From: Solidesulfovibrio alcoholivorans DSM 5433
GTDB taxonomy: Bacteria; Desulfobacterota; Desulfovibrionia; Desulfovibrionales; Desulfovibrionaceae
Assembly: GCF_000702665.1 (NCBI RefSeq)
Contig: NZ_JNJA01000003.1
Location: 310,001-374,000, forward strand
Length of the DNA stretch: 64,000 nucleotides
Direction of reading: 5' to 3'
Shown: positions 36,713 through 45,985 of the stretch, in pieces
Position numbering within the stretch: position 1 is the first letter of the stretch
Layout of the letters: the number at the start of each line of letters is the position of its first letter
Program-made: the position numbers and the translations under genes
The notes under the pieces: generated by a model
Database searches by the model: none
What the model was told of the DNA's origin: nothing
What the model saw: only the letters and a program-made list of their open reading frames with translations

Positions 36713-38269
36713 CTATGCTACCCCAAGCAGCGCCTGGGCGAAGTCCTGGCCGACGAACGGGCGCAGGTCTTCCATTTTCTCGCCGAGCCCCACATAGGTG
36801 ATCGGCACGCCGAACGAGAGCGCGATGCCGACCACCACGCCGCCCTTGGCCGTGCCGTCGAGCTTGGTCAGGATGATCTCATCCACGCCTGCCGCCTCGT
36901 CGAAAAGCTTGGTCTGGGACAGCGCGTTCTGGCCGGTGGTGGCGTCGAGCACGAGCACCGAGCGGTGCGGCGCGCCCGGGTGCTTCTTGCCCACGACACG
37001 GCGGATTTTCTTCAGCTCTTCCATCAGGTTGGTCTTGGTGTGCAGCCGGCCGGCGGTGTCCAGATAGAGCACGTCGTAGCCGCCGGCGAGCACCTTGTCC
37101 ATGGCCTCGAAGGCCACGGCCGCCGGGTCGGCCCCTTCGCCCTTGCTGTAGAAGTCCGCGCCCACGCGCTTGGCCCAGATTTGCAGCTGCTCGATGGCCG
37201 CCGCGCGGAAGGTGTCGCCGGCGGCGATGAGCACCTTCTTGCCGCGCATGATGTCGCGGTGGGCGAGCTTGGCGATGGTCGTGGTTTTGCCCACGCCGTT
37301 GACGCCGATCATCATGACCACTTCCGGCGGGTTGATCGCCTTGATGGTCCTGCCGGTCTTGAAGATCTCGGCCAGTTCCTCGCGCAGGATCTCCTTGAAG
37401 ATCGCCGGATCGGTCACGCCGCGCTTGCGCACGCGCGCGCGCAGCCCGTCCATGAGCTTGGCCGCGGGCTCGAAGCCCACGTCGGCCATGATGAGGATTT
37501 CCTCGAGCTCCTCCCAGAAGGCCTCGTCGATGACCTTGTGACTCCCGAGCAGCCCGTCGATGTGTTTGACGATCTGTTCCTTGGTCTTGGCCAGCCCCTC
37601 GGAGAGCTTGAGGAAAAGCCGGTTGCGCTCGTCCTCCTCGTCTTCCAGGTCCAGCGCCAGGGCGAGGCGGTATTGCAGTTCCGAGCGGAACAGCTCCACC
37701 TCGTCGTATTCCATGACCGCGATCCAGTCCGCGAACTTGGCGACAAAGGCGTCGGCCTCTCCTGCCGGGGCCTCGAGGCTGGTGAAGAGAAAGCGCAGCC
37801 GGTCCCAGAGGTCCGGGCCGGCGACGGTCACGTCCGCGAGCAGGATATCGAGCCAGGCCGAGAGCCTGGGTTCCGCCTGGCGCAGTTCGAGGATGAGCGC
37901 GTTGCGCCAGGGGGCCTGTCCTGCGGCATCCGCGTCTGGGACGGAAGCGACGGGGGCGGGTTCGGGTGCTGCGGCGACCGGTTCGGGCGCGGCCGGGGGC
38001 GTCGGTGCCGCTGCGGCGACAGGCGCTGCCGCAGGGGCGGCGGACTCTTGCGTCGTTTCGGGCGCGGGCTCGTGTTGCGGCGCGGCGGCGGCCTCTTCCC
38101 GCACGGGCTCGGGCGCGGCGGCCGGCGTTTCCTGCGCTGCGGGAGCAGGGGAGGGCTCCTGCGCTGCGGCCTGCACCTGGGTTTGCGGCTCCTCGGCGGG
38201 AGCGGCGGCGGTTTCGACGGGAGCGTCTTCGGCTTTCCAGAATTTCTTGAGCTTGGAAAAAAAACCCAT
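36713..38269 (-). CDS. ftsY: Signal recognition particle receptor FtsY
   Basis: Docks SRP-ribosome complexes at the inner membrane so that membrane proteins are inserted during translation. The 518 residues begin with a basic amphipathic segment (MGFFSKLKKFWK), then a long Ala/Pro/Glu-rich acidic stretch (about 15-125) like the A domain of other FtsY proteins, then the N domain and the GTPase G domain. G1 is GVNGVGKTT from residue 322, and DTAGRLHTK and TKLDGTAKGG are the G3 and G4 motifs. The MGFFSKLKKFW start is preferred because it gives the expected membrane-binding helix; an open frame continues upstream through the promoter region. It is divergent from the ATC-hydrolase-family gene and convergent with the redoxin. 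Confidence 0.95.
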   Translation of the reverse strand: MGFFSKLKKFWKAEDAPVETAAAPAEEPQTQVQAAAQEPSPAPAAQETPAAAPEPVREEAAAAPQHEPAPETTQESAAPAAAPVAAAAPTPPAAPEPVAAAPEPAPVASVPDADAAGQAPWRNALILELRQAEPRLSAWLDILLADVTVAGPDLWDRLRFLFTSLEAPAGEADAFVAKFADWIAVMEYDEVELFRSELQYRLALALDLEDEEDERNRLFLKLSEGLAKTKEQIVKHIDGLLGSHKVIDEAFWEELEEILIMADVGFEPAAKLMDGLRARVRKRGVTDPAIFKEILREELAEIFKTGRTIKAINPPEVVMMIGVNGVGKTTTIAKLAHRDIMRGKKVLIAAGDTFRAAAIEQLQIWAKRVGADFYSKGEGADPAAVAFEAMDKVLAGGYDVLYLDTAGRLHTKTNLMEELKKIRRVVGKKHPGAPHRSVLVLDATTGQNALSQTKLFDEAAGVDEIILTKLDGTAKGGVVVGIALSFGVPITYVGLGEKMEDLRPFVGQDFAQALLGVA

Positions 38270-38488
38270 GGGGCGTCGGTCCTCGTGTTCGGAAAGGAAG
38301 TTGAAGGCAGGCGCGCCGAGCGGCGCGACGAAACACAATAGCCGGCAAGGCGGCGCGGCGCAACCGCCGCGCCCGGCCGCCGGGGGCGGCGGTTGCCGCA
38401 TCTGCCGTGTTGTGGTCGCCCGGCTCCTTGTGGCACAAGAGGGGGCCGCGCGGGACGCGGCATTTTCGCAAACAAGGGGAGTATATCC

Positions 38489-38953
38489 ATGACGCTTCTG
38501 GAGAGGCGCGGTATCGAAGCGGCCATGCTGGCGCAGACGTATGCCGTGCTCGTGGCGCGCCTGGGCCGGGACGAAGCCCTGGCCGTCATCGAGGACATCG
38601 TGCGCGAGGCCGCTTTCGCAGCGGGCAAGGCTTTTGCCGCGAAGGCGCCGCAGGGGCCGAGTCTCGAGCATTTCGCGGCCGTGGCCGAATTGTGGCAGGC
38701 CGGCGGCGCGCTGGTCATCGAAAACGCCGCGCGCCGGGGCAACGTCTTTTCCTTCGAAGTGACGCGCTGCCGCTACGCCGAGACCTACCGGGAAATGGGT
38801 CTGCCCGAGGAACTGGCCATGCGTATTTCCTGCCTGCGCGACGGCGCGTTCGTCGCCGGCTACAGCGACAAGTTGCGGCTTGACCGCCCCGGAACCATAG
38901 CTTCCGGGGCCGTCTCCTGTCCTTTCACCTTTACCTGGAACGACGACGCATGA
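38489..38953 (+). CDS. ATC-hydrolase family protein
   Basis: A 154-residue protein resembling the family named for L-2-amino-thiazoline-4-carboxylic acid hydrolase (PF14196). The C-terminal half shows its conserved string: a CRYAE motif, MGLPEELAMRISC-RDGAF, and GTIASGAVSCPF near the end, with cysteines at both places. The N-terminal half is helical. Most members of this broad family have no tested substrate, so ATC hydrolysis should not be assumed. The start follows aagggga, and codon use is like its neighbours. Its TGA overlaps the asnS ATG by 4 bases, so the two are translationally coupled, an unexplained pairing with a tRNA synthetase. Confidence 0.75.
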   Translation: MTLLERRGIEAAMLAQTYAVLVARLGRDEALAVIEDIVREAAFAAGKAFAAKAPQGPSLEHFAAVAELWQAGGALVIENAARRGNVFSFEVTRCRYAETYREMGLPEELAMRISCLRDGAFVAGYSDKLRLDRPGTIASGAVSCPFTFTWNDDA

Positions 38954-40338
38954 GCATACGGCGCACCACCGTCAAAGCGGCGCTCGCGGGCGGCGAAGGC
39001 CCGGGCGCGATCCGCGTCATGGGCTGGGTCCGCACCCGCCGCGATGCCAAGGGCTTTTCCTTTCTGGAGATCAACGACGGCTCCTGCCTGACGAACCTGC
39101 AAGTCGTGGTGGACGAGGGCGTAGAGGGGCACGATCTGCTGCCGGAACTCGGCACGGGCGCGTCCGTGGCCGTTTCCGGCGAACTCGTGTCCTCGCCGGG
39201 CAAAGGGCAGCGCTTCGAGGTCCACGCAAAGAAACTGGAACTGCTCGGCCCGGCCGATCCCGAGAGCTACCCGCTCCAGAAGAAACGCCATTCCGACGAA
39301 TTCCTGCGCTCCATCGCCCACCTGCGGCCGCGCACCAACAAGTACGGGGCCATGCTGCGCATGCGCGCGGCCCTGGGCCAGGCGGTGCACGCCTACTTCG
39401 CCGCGCGTGGCTTCGCCTGGGTGCACACGCCCATCATCACGGGCTCGGACTGCGAAGGCGCGGGCGAGATGTTCCGCGTGACGGGCCTGACCGACGCCGA
39501 GGCCGCGCTGCCGCCCAAGGAGCGCGCGGAAAAGGACTTCTTCGGCAAGGACGCCTACCTCACCGTCTCCGGCCAGCTGACGGCCGAACCGCTGGCCCTG
39601 GCGCTCGGCAAGGTCTACACCTTCGGCCCCACCTTTCGGGCCGAGCACTCCGATACCTCGCGCCACGCCGCCGAATTCTGGATGGTCGAGCCGGAGATGG
39701 CCTTCGCCGACCTCGAGGACAACATGGATTTGGCCGAATCGCTGCTCAAATCCCTCGTGCGCACGGCTATGAACGACTGCGCCGAGGATTTCGGCCTGTT
39801 CGCCAAATACGTGGACCCGACCCTGCCCGAGACCCTGGCGGCGTTTGTCGCCGAGCCCTTCGTGCGCCTGCCCTACAAGGAGGCCGTGAACATCCTTTGC
39901 GCCGCGAAAAAGGATTTCGCCTACCCGGTCGGCCCGGGGCTCGACCTGCAAAGCGAACACGAACGCTACCTCGCCGAGGAGCATTTCCGCCGCCCGGTCA
40001 TCGTCTACGACTACCCGCGCGCGATCAAGGCGTTCTACATGCGCCAAAACGACGACGGCGAAACGGTCGGAGCCATGGACGTGCTCGTGCCGGGCATCGG
40101 CGAAGTGGTGGGCGGCAGCGCACGCGAGGAACGCCTGGACCTGCTCGAAGCGCGCATCCGCGAACTGCGTCTGCCCCTTGCGGCATATTGGTGGTACCTG
40201 GAGACGCGGCGTTTCGGCACGGCGCCCCACGCCGGCTTCGGCCTGGGCTTCGAGCGCGTGCTCATGCTCGTCACGGGTATCGGCAACATCCGCGACGTCA
40301 TGCCCTTCGCCCGTACGTGGCGGCATTTGGAGTTTTAG
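38950..40338 (+). CDS. asnS: Asparaginyl-tRNA synthetase
   Basis: Charges tRNA-Asn with asparagine. Its 462 residues give an N-terminal OB-fold anticodon-binding domain (about 1-105, with [21 protein letters not shown]) and a class II catalytic core. Class II motif 2 is seen in [25 protein letters not shown] and motif 3 in [11 protein letters not shown]. The motif-2 sequence and overall length fit AsnRS rather than AspRS, which is longer with an insert. It is intact. Having asnS suggests that Asn-tRNA can be made directly and not only by transamidation. It overlaps the upstream gene by 4 bases and ends before a convergent kinase gene, with the palindromic element between. Confidence 0.95.
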   Translation: MSIRRTTVKAALAGGEGPGAIRVMGWVRTRRDAKGFSFLEINDGSCLTNLQVVVDEGVEGHDLLPELGTGASVAVSGELVSSPGKGQRFEVHAKKLELLGPADPESYPLQKKRHSDEFLRSIAHLRPRTNKYGAMLRMRAALGQAVHAYFAARGFAWVHTPIITGSDCEGAGEMFRVTGLTDAEAALPPKERAEKDFFGKDAYLTVSGQLTAEPLALALGKVYTFGPTFRAEHSDTSRHAAEFWMVEPEMAFADLEDNMDLAESLLKSLVRTAMNDCAEDFGLFAKYVDPTLPETLAAFVAEPFVRLPYKEAVNILCAAKKDFAYPVGPGLDLQSEHERYLAEEHFRRPVIVYDYPRAIKAFYMRQNDDGETVGAMDVLVPGIGEVVGGSAREERLDLLEARIRELRLPLAAYWWYLETRRFGTAPHAGFGLGFERVLMLVTGIGNIRDVMPFARTWRHLEF

Positions 40339-40347
40339 AGAGGGAAC

Positions 40348-40419
40348 GGGAAGGAGAGGGAGATGCCTCCGGCGGCCAGGAGGGGGTGACCCCCTCCTGG
40401 ACCTCCTCGAAAGGGAGAG
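40348..40419. repeat. Dispersed palindromic intergenic element, copy A
   Basis: Lies between convergent asnS (+) and the PocR kinase (-). The centre, 40376-40400, is a nearly uninterrupted palindrome with 12-base arms CCAGGAGGGGGT / ACCCCCTCCTGG around one base. The flanks ggaggtcc and cgccggaggc match copy B at 36643-36710. Placement of both copies between converging genes fits a bidirectional terminator or a REP-like element. Confidence 0.65.
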
Positions 40420-40441
40420 GGGCTGGGGGGTGTAAAGCGGC

Positions 40442-42757
40442 TCAGGAGGGGGACTGAGTGTCCGTTTCCTTGGCCGCGGGCAGCTCCACGGTGAAAACGC
40501 TGCCGCCGCCGAGCAACGACTCGGCCCAGATGCGCCCGCCGTAATGGCGCACGATTTGGCGGCAGATGGCCAGCCCCAGGCCCGTGCCCTTGGCGACCTC
40601 CTGCACGGTGTCGCTGCGGCCCACCTGGTGGAACTTGTCGAAAATGGAATCGAGTTCCTCCAGGGGGATGCCGATGCCCGTGTCGGCCACGGCGATGCGC
40701 ACGGTTTCGCCATGACCGCAGGCCTCCAGGCGCACCGTGCCGGCCCTGGTGAACTTCACCGCGTTTTGCAGCAGGTTGGAGACGACCTGTATGAGCTGGT
40801 CCGGGTCCATGTACAGGTCCGGGATGTCCGGGGCCACCCGGACGTCGAAGGCGACTTCGGGCCGCTGTTCCAGAATCCCTTCGATGCTGCGTGCCGCCTT
40901 GGACACAACGGCGGCCGGGGAAAACCGTTCGTTGCGCCAGGACATGTTGCCCGATTCTATGCGGCTTAAGTCCAGCACGTCGTTAATAAGGCGCGTGAGG
41001 CGTTCGGCTTCGCCGAAGACCACGGAAAGATTGTCGGCGATGCGCCGGCCCTTGGCGGCAAGCGCCGGGTTGTCCACGGTCAGCGGCAGGAACTGGTCGG
41101 TGAAATCCCGACCGATGAGCTTGGCGAAGCCCAGGATCGAAGTCAGGGGCGTGCGCAGTTCGTGGGACACCGTGGACAGGAACACGGACTTCATCCGGTC
41201 CAGTTCGCTCAAGCGGATGTTCGCCTCGGCCAGTTCCAGGGCTTGCAGGCGCAGGTCACTGGTGCGCTCCTCCACCTCGGCTTCCAGGCGCTGCCGGTGG
41301 TTGGCCAGCGCCTCTTCGGTCTTCTTGCGCTCGGTGATGTCCGTGACCATGGCGAGGGCCCCCTGGGCCTCGCCCGTGGCGTCGTACAAGGGGCTTGTGG
41401 AGACAAGCGTCCAGATTTCCTCCCGGTCCTTGCGGCGCAGCCTGATCTCCTGCACTTCGCTTGCGCCCCGGCGCAGCCCGTCCATCTGCCGGCGCGCCGC
41501 CTGCGTGGATTCCCGGGACACGAAGTCGTCAAAGGCGATGCCGAGCATCTCGCCCGGGGCGTAGCCGAGCATGTCCGCCAGACGCCGGTTGACGAAGGTC
41601 GTGCGCCATGACGCGTCCAGAACCCACACGCCCTCGCCCGCGGTTTCCACGATGCGCCGGAATTTCTCCTCGCTCTCCCGCAGCGCCATATCCGCCAGAT
41701 GCCGGTCCGTGACGTCGCGGATGGCCTCGATGCCGCCGGCGATGCGCCCCGAGCCGTCGCGCAGGGCCACGGCCTTGGCCCAGACATGGCGCGGCCCGCC
41801 GGGCAGGGCGGCGACCGTGACCTCGGCGATGACCGCGTCCTCGGTCAGTTCGGCCACGGCGTAGCGGTCGTCGGGGCGCTTCACCGCACCCCGGGCGTAA
41901 TCGATCAAAAGCGGCGTGGCGTAGCCGTAAAACGGCAGGCCATAGGCGAAATCCGCCTTGCCGAGCATGTCCTCGGCCGCGACGCCGGTGAGTTTTTCCA
42001 TGGCCCGGTTCCAGAAGACCACCGCGCCGTCGCCGTCGACCACGAACGTGGGGTCGGGCAGGAAGTCGATGATGTCCGCGAGGTTCCTGTCCCGGACCTT
42101 GACCACTTCCTGGGCCTGGCGCAGGGCGACGATGAGCTCGGATTGCCGGTGGTTGGTCAGGGCCATATCCGAGAGGAGATTGGCGAACCGGTGAAGCGCC
42201 TGGCAGATTTTCCCGAATCGCTCCCGGCTCATGCGCGGCACGCGCGCCAGGGCCTCGCGGAAGGCCTCCTCGTCGGCCCCGATTTCCTTGGCGTAGGCCA
42301 TGACCGCCTCGAGATCCACGGAGGCGTCGACCACTTGGCCGATGAGCCAGGTGGCGATGTGGCGGCCGTCGAAGAAGATGCAGGTCGCGCCGTCGATGAG
42401 GCCGGCGCTTTCGCAATTGGCGATGGTCGGCCCCGTTTCGGTGGCGCGGCCCAGGATGGCGTCCGAGCGCCGGCAATTGGCGCGTCCCCTGGGCGTGGCG
42501 CGGATGACGTCGCGGCACAGGGTGGTGAAGTTGCTTGGCCGTGTGATCGGCCGTCCCGACGGGTCGGTGATGAGCGAGGCCACGTTCGCAGCCTCGGCGA
42601 ACGCGTCCTGGAAGCGCTGGATCTCCTCCACGGAAAAGACGTCCTCGAAACGCGGGGCGTTCGGAGCGGGAGAGGGGGACGGTCCGGCGGAAGGCCCGTC
42701 TTCCCCGTCGGTGCGAGGCTTCGGGTGGGGTTGTCCCTTGTCCTGTCGGCTGCGCAT
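40442..42757 (-). CDS. PocR/PAS sensor histidine kinase
   Basis: A soluble-looking two-component sensor of 771 residues with no membrane helix. From the N-terminus: a Pro/Ser-rich start (1-35); a PocR sensory domain (about 37-185) with its usual spaced cysteines (TTLCRDV, RANCRRSD, IANCESAG, GATCIFF); two PAS domains (about 230-350 and 360-490); a coiled linker; the dimerisation helix with phospho-accepting His532 in SHELRTP; and the HATPase with DTGIGIP and GTGLGLAI. PocR domains bind small metabolites such as propanediol-type compounds in known cases; the ligand here is unknown. No response regulator gene is adjacent, so the partner is elsewhere. The start at the ATG after gggggagg is preferred to an upstream TTG. 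It is convergent with asnS. Confidence 0.9.
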   Translation of the reverse strand: MRSRQDKGQPHPKPRTDGEDGPSAGPSPSPAPNAPRFEDVFSVEEIQRFQDAFAEAANVASLITDPSGRPITRPSNFTTLCRDVIRATPRGRANCRRSDAILGRATETGPTIANCESAGLIDGATCIFFDGRHIATWLIGQVVDASVDLEAVMAYAKEIGADEEAFREALARVPRMSRERFGKICQALHRFANLLSDMALTNHRQSELIVALRQAQEVVKVRDRNLADIIDFLPDPTFVVDGDGAVVFWNRAMEKLTGVAAEDMLGKADFAYGLPFYGYATPLLIDYARGAVKRPDDRYAVAELTEDAVIAEVTVAALPGGPRHVWAKAVALRDGSGRIAGGIEAIRDVTDRHLADMALRESEEKFRRIVETAGEGVWVLDASWRTTFVNRRLADMLGYAPGEMLGIAFDDFVSRESTQAARRQMDGLRRGASEVQEIRLRRKDREEIWTLVSTSPLYDATGEAQGALAMVTDITERKKTEEALANHRQRLEAEVEERTSDLRLQALELAEANIRLSELDRMKSVFLSTVSHELRTPLTSILGFAKLIGRDFTDQFLPLTVDNPALAAKGRRIADNLSVVFGEAERLTRLINDVLDLSRIESGNMSWRNERFSPAAVVSKAARSIEGILEQRPEVAFDVRVAPDIPDLYMDPDQLIQVVSNLLQNAVKFTRAGTVRLEACGHGETVRIAVADTGIGIPLEELDSIFDKFHQVGRSDTVQEVAKGTGLGLAICRQIVRHYGGRIWAESLLGGGSVFTVELPAAKETDTQSPS

Positions 42758-42796
42758 GTCCCTCCCCCGGATGAGCCGGTTGCTTTCCTTTCCGAG

Positions 42797-42826
42797 AGCA
42801 TACTCCAATAGCCGCGCCAATTCCAA
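42797..42826 (-). promoter_or_regulatory. Possible promoter of the PocR kinase
   Basis: TTGGAA, 18 bases, TATGCT on the minus strand, 39 bases before the start. Matches to consensus are moderate (4/6 and 4/6); the A/T-rich setting adds some weight. Confidence 0.3.
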
Positions 42827-42973
42827 CAACTATTTCCCTAACGAAGGGAGGATGCGATGTATTGGCGACTACGGCGGCAGACTTCTGGGGGAGTCGGGCG
42901 GTGGTGCGACAACGGCGGAGGCGTTGCACTATTCTGTATTTGTTTCGGTCTGAAATAACGCGTCGTCCGCGGC

Positions 42974-43013
42974 AAGGAAACGGCCGGCGTTTCCCGGGGG
43001 GAACGCCGGCCGT
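42974..43013 (-). terminator. Terminator of the Mg2+ ATPase gene
   Basis: Perfect 12-bp stem ACGGCCGGCGTT / AACGCCGGCCGT, 10-base loop, tttcctt tail on the minus strand, 14 bases after the ATPase stop. The U-run is imperfect but the stem is very strong. Confidence 0.75.
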
Positions 43014-43026
43014 ATTGCAGACGGGG

Positions 43027-45804
43027 CTATGCCGGGCAGGAGGCCTGAATGCGGCGCACCACCCAGGTTTTCACTACTTGGGCCAGGCACATGTAGCAGA
43101 AGATGACCAGCGCCATGAGCCCCCAGTAGCCGGTTGGCGGCACGACCAGGCCGAAGGTGTGGGCCAGGGGCGAGAAAGGCAGCCAGACGCCGAAGGCGCA
43201 GATGAGGATGGTGGTCGCGCCGAGCGGCAGGCTGGACCAGCTTTGCAGGAAGGGGATGTTGTCCGTGCGGATCACGTGCACGATGATGGTCTGGGAGAGC
43301 AGCGACTCGATGAACCAGCCGGTCTGGAAGAGCGCCGGGTTGGTCCAGGCTCCGAAAAAGTGGATCATGATGAAAAAGGTGACGTAGTCGAAGATGGAGC
43401 TGACCGGGCCGAGGTAGAGGATGTAGCGCCGGATGTCGTCGATGCGCCAGCGCCGGGGCCTGGCCAGGATGTCCGCGTCCACGTTGTCGGTGGGGATGGC
43501 GGTCTGGGAAAAGTCGTACATGAGGTTGTTGACCAGGATCTGGATCGGCAGCATGGGCAGGAAGGGCAGGAAGGCGCTGGCCCCGAGCACGCTGAACATG
43601 TTGCCGAAGTTGGAGCTGGCCCCCATGCGGATGTACTTGGTGATGTTGAAGAAGATCTTGCGGCCTTCGAGCACGCCGTGTTCGAGCACGTGCAGGCTCT
43701 TTTCGAGCAGGATGATGTCCGCCGATTCCTTGGCCACGTCCACGGCGCTGTCCACGGAGATGCCGACGTCCGCCGCGCGCAGGGCCGGGGCGTCGTTAAT
43801 GCCGTCGCCCATGAAGCCGACCACGTGGCCCTGGTGGCGCAGCGCCGTGACGATCTGCTCCTTCTGCATCGGGTCGAGCTTGGCGAAGACGTGGCAGACG
43901 CCGACGGCCTCGTGGAGCTCCGCTTCGCTCATGGCCGCCACCTGGTCGCCGGTGATGATGTGGTCGCCGGCGTCGAAGCGCACTTCGCGGCAGATTTTCG
44001 CTGTGATGACGGCGTTGTCGCCGGTGACGATCTTGGGCTGGATGCCGTGGGCGATCATGATCGCCAGGGCGTCGGCCGCGGTGTCCTTGGGCGGGTCGAG
44101 GAAGGCCAGGTAGCCCATGAGCGTGAGGTCGCATTCGTCGGCCACGGCGAAGTCGCTGCGCGCGCCGTCCACTTCCTTGTAGGCCAGGGCCACCACGCGG
44201 AAGCCGTCGTCGTTGAGGTCGTGGACGAGCTGCTGCCGGGTGGCCAGATGATGCCCTTCGAGCGGCTTGACCACCCCGTTTTTGATGTAGGTGCGGCTTT
44301 GGGCGAACACTTCCTCGGCCGCGCCCTTGCAAATGAGGATCGCCTTGTCCGTGCGCTTGTCGCGCACGATGACGCTCAATCGTCGGCGCATGAAGTCGAA
44401 GGGGATCTCGTCGAGCAACTCGTAGTCGGCGGGGTTGATGGATTCACCCACGGCGTCGCCGGAAGCGATGACAGCCACGTCCAGGGCGTTTTTCAGGCCC
44501 GTTTGCAGCTTGCTGTTGAGGTAGGCGTATTCGAGGACCGCATGGTCTTCCTCGCCTTTGATGTCGAGGTATTTTTCCAGGATGATCTTGTCCTGGGTCA
44601 GCGTGCCGGTCTTGTCCGTGCACAGCACGTCGATGGCCCCGAAGTTCTGGATGGCGTCCAGGCGCTTGACGATGACCTTGTGCTTGGACATGGCCAGCGC
44701 CCCTTTGGAAAGGCACACCGTGACCACCATGGGCAGCATTTCCGGGGTGAGGCCCACGGCCACGGCCAGGGCGAACATGAACGCGCCCATCCAGTCGTGG
44801 GTCGTCGCGCCGTTGATGACGAAAACGAACGGCACCATGACGAGCATGAAGCGCAGCATGAGCCCGGTGAAGCTCTTGATGCCCTTGTCGAAATCGGTCT
44901 CGACGCGCTTGCCCGAGAGTTTCGCCGCGATGCCGCCGAAATAGGTCTTGGCCCCGGTAGCCGTGACCACGGCGGCGGCGGAGCCGGACACGACGTTGGT
45001 GCCCATGAAGCACATGGCCGGGTCGCCGAGGCCGGATTCGCCCTCGCGCGGGGGCTCGTCCGCCGGCCGGGCCGTCTTTTCCACGGGCAGGGCCTCGCCC
45101 GTGAGCATGGCCTGGTTGATGTGCAGGTCCTTGGCGCGCAGAAGCTGCACGTCGGCCGGCACCATGTCGCCGGCGGCGAGCAGCACGATGTCGCCCGGCA
45201 CGACCTGGGCCAGGGGAATCTCGCGCTGCTGCCCGTCGCGCAGCACCGTGGCCGTGGTGTGGACCATTTTCTTGAGCTCCGCCGCAGCGGTGTCGGCCTT
45301 GGCTTCCTGGATGACCTTGAGCACCACGCCCATGACGGCCATGCCGATGATGACCACGGCCGAGCGGACGTCGTCCGTGGCGTAGGAGATGCCGCCGAGC
45401 ACGAACAGGAGCAGCACGAGCGGGTTTTTCACGGAATCCCACAGCCGGTCCAGGAAGGTCACGGGCTTGGCCGTGACGGCCTGGTTGGGGCCGAACTGCC
45501 TGAGCCGGTCCTTGGCTTCCTGGGAGCTTAAGCCTGCAAACGCGGGTTTTTGCTCGGCCGCGGGTTCGCTGAGCCATTGCCCGGAGACGGCAACCTGCTC
45601 CCACAGGCCCTGCAGGTGCCGGTAGACGTCGTAGGCGGAAATCTTGCGCTGGTGGGCCAGGGCGTCGAAGGCGTTGGCTTTCTGGACGAAGTGTTCGAGG
45701 TTTTTGAGAAATTCGTCTTCAGGCGCAAGGCGCAATACCTCGCTTGCGGCATTGGCGTCCGCTTCCTGCGAGGTGGCCTGCATGGGGGACTTGGGGTCGG
45801 TCAT
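43027..45804 (-). CDS. Magnesium-translocating P-type ATPase, MgtA-like
   Basis: A 925-residue P3B-type ATPase that imports Mg2+ across the inner membrane at the cost of ATP. Visible motifs are the actuator TGEALPVEK, the M4 ion-binding motif LTPEMLPMVVT characteristic of MgtA/MgtB, the phosphorylation site DKTGTLTQDK with Asp397, NSKLQTGLKNALDVAV typical of this branch, and the hinge GDGINDAPALR. About ten membrane helices are expected. The N-terminus is longer than E. coli MgtA by a hydrophilic stretch (about 1-75) of unknown use. It is downstream of and on the same strand as the GAK-like kinase, 181 bases after it; hairpins in that gap make a separate promoter or leader control likely. Mg2+ control through an upstream leader is known for enterobacterial mgtA but cannot be shown here. 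Confidence 0.94.
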   Translation of the reverse strand: MTDPKSPMQATSQEADANAASEVLRLAPEDEFLKNLEHFVQKANAFDALAHQRKISAYDVYRHLQGLWEQVAVSGQWLSEPAAEQKPAFAGLSSQEAKDRLRQFGPNQAVTAKPVTFLDRLWDSVKNPLVLLLFVLGGISYATDDVRSAVVIIGMAVMGVVLKVIQEAKADTAAAELKKMVHTTATVLRDGQQREIPLAQVVPGDIVLLAAGDMVPADVQLLRAKDLHINQAMLTGEALPVEKTARPADEPPREGESGLGDPAMCFMGTNVVSGSAAAVVTATGAKTYFGGIAAKLSGKRVETDFDKGIKSFTGLMLRFMLVMVPFVFVINGATTHDWMGAFMFALAVAVGLTPEMLPMVVTVCLSKGALAMSKHKVIVKRLDAIQNFGAIDVLCTDKTGTLTQDKIILEKYLDIKGEEDHAVLEYAYLNSKLQTGLKNALDVAVIASGDAVGESINPADYELLDEIPFDFMRRRLSVIVRDKRTDKAILICKGAAEEVFAQSRTYIKNGVVKPLEGHHLATRQQLVHDLNDDGFRVVALAYKEVDGARSDFAVADECDLTLMGYLAFLDPPKDTAADALAIMIAHGIQPKIVTGDNAVITAKICREVRFDAGDHIITGDQVAAMSEAELHEAVGVCHVFAKLDPMQKEQIVTALRHQGHVVGFMGDGINDAPALRAADVGISVDSAVDVAKESADIILLEKSLHVLEHGVLEGRKIFFNITKYIRMGASSNFGNMFSVLGASAFLPFLPMLPIQILVNNLMYDFSQTAIPTDNVDADILARPRRWRIDDIRRYILYLGPVSSIFDYVTFFIMIHFFGAWTNPALFQTGWFIESLLSQTIIVHVIRTDNIPFLQSWSSLPLGATTILICAFGVWLPFSPLAHTFGLVVPPTGYWGLMALVIFCYMCLAQVVKTWVVRRIQASCPA

Positions 45805-45872
45805 GGGCGCTCCGGATCGTGCATGGGGATTGCGCTGGCGGGAGACGTTCCCGCCGCTTCTACCCGGCGCGT

Positions 45873-45904
45873 CGCGGCCGGGGGGCGATGCCGCCCCGGC
45901 CGCG
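45873..45904. terminator. GC-rich hairpin between kinase and Mg2+ ATPase
   Basis: Perfect 11-bp stem CGCGGCCGGGG / CCCCGGCCGCG, 10-base loop, no T-run. On the minus strand it lies 69 bases before the ATPase start. It could end the GAK-like transcript or belong to an ATPase leader. Confidence 0.4.
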
Positions 45905-45918
45905 TGGCGTCGGCATTC

Positions 45919-45944
45919 CTTGAAAACACGGTACCGTTTTCAAG
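45919..45944. promoter_or_regulatory. Inverted repeat between kinase and Mg2+ ATPase
   Basis: 9-bp arms CTTGAAAAC / GTTTTCAAG around an 8-base centre with GGTACC. It is A/T-rich for this genome and lies 42 bases after the kinase stop. An operator or leader hairpin is possible. Confidence 0.4.
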
Positions 45945-45985
45945 TACATGGATATCCGGTGACGATGTCGTGTGTTGCAGCACTG

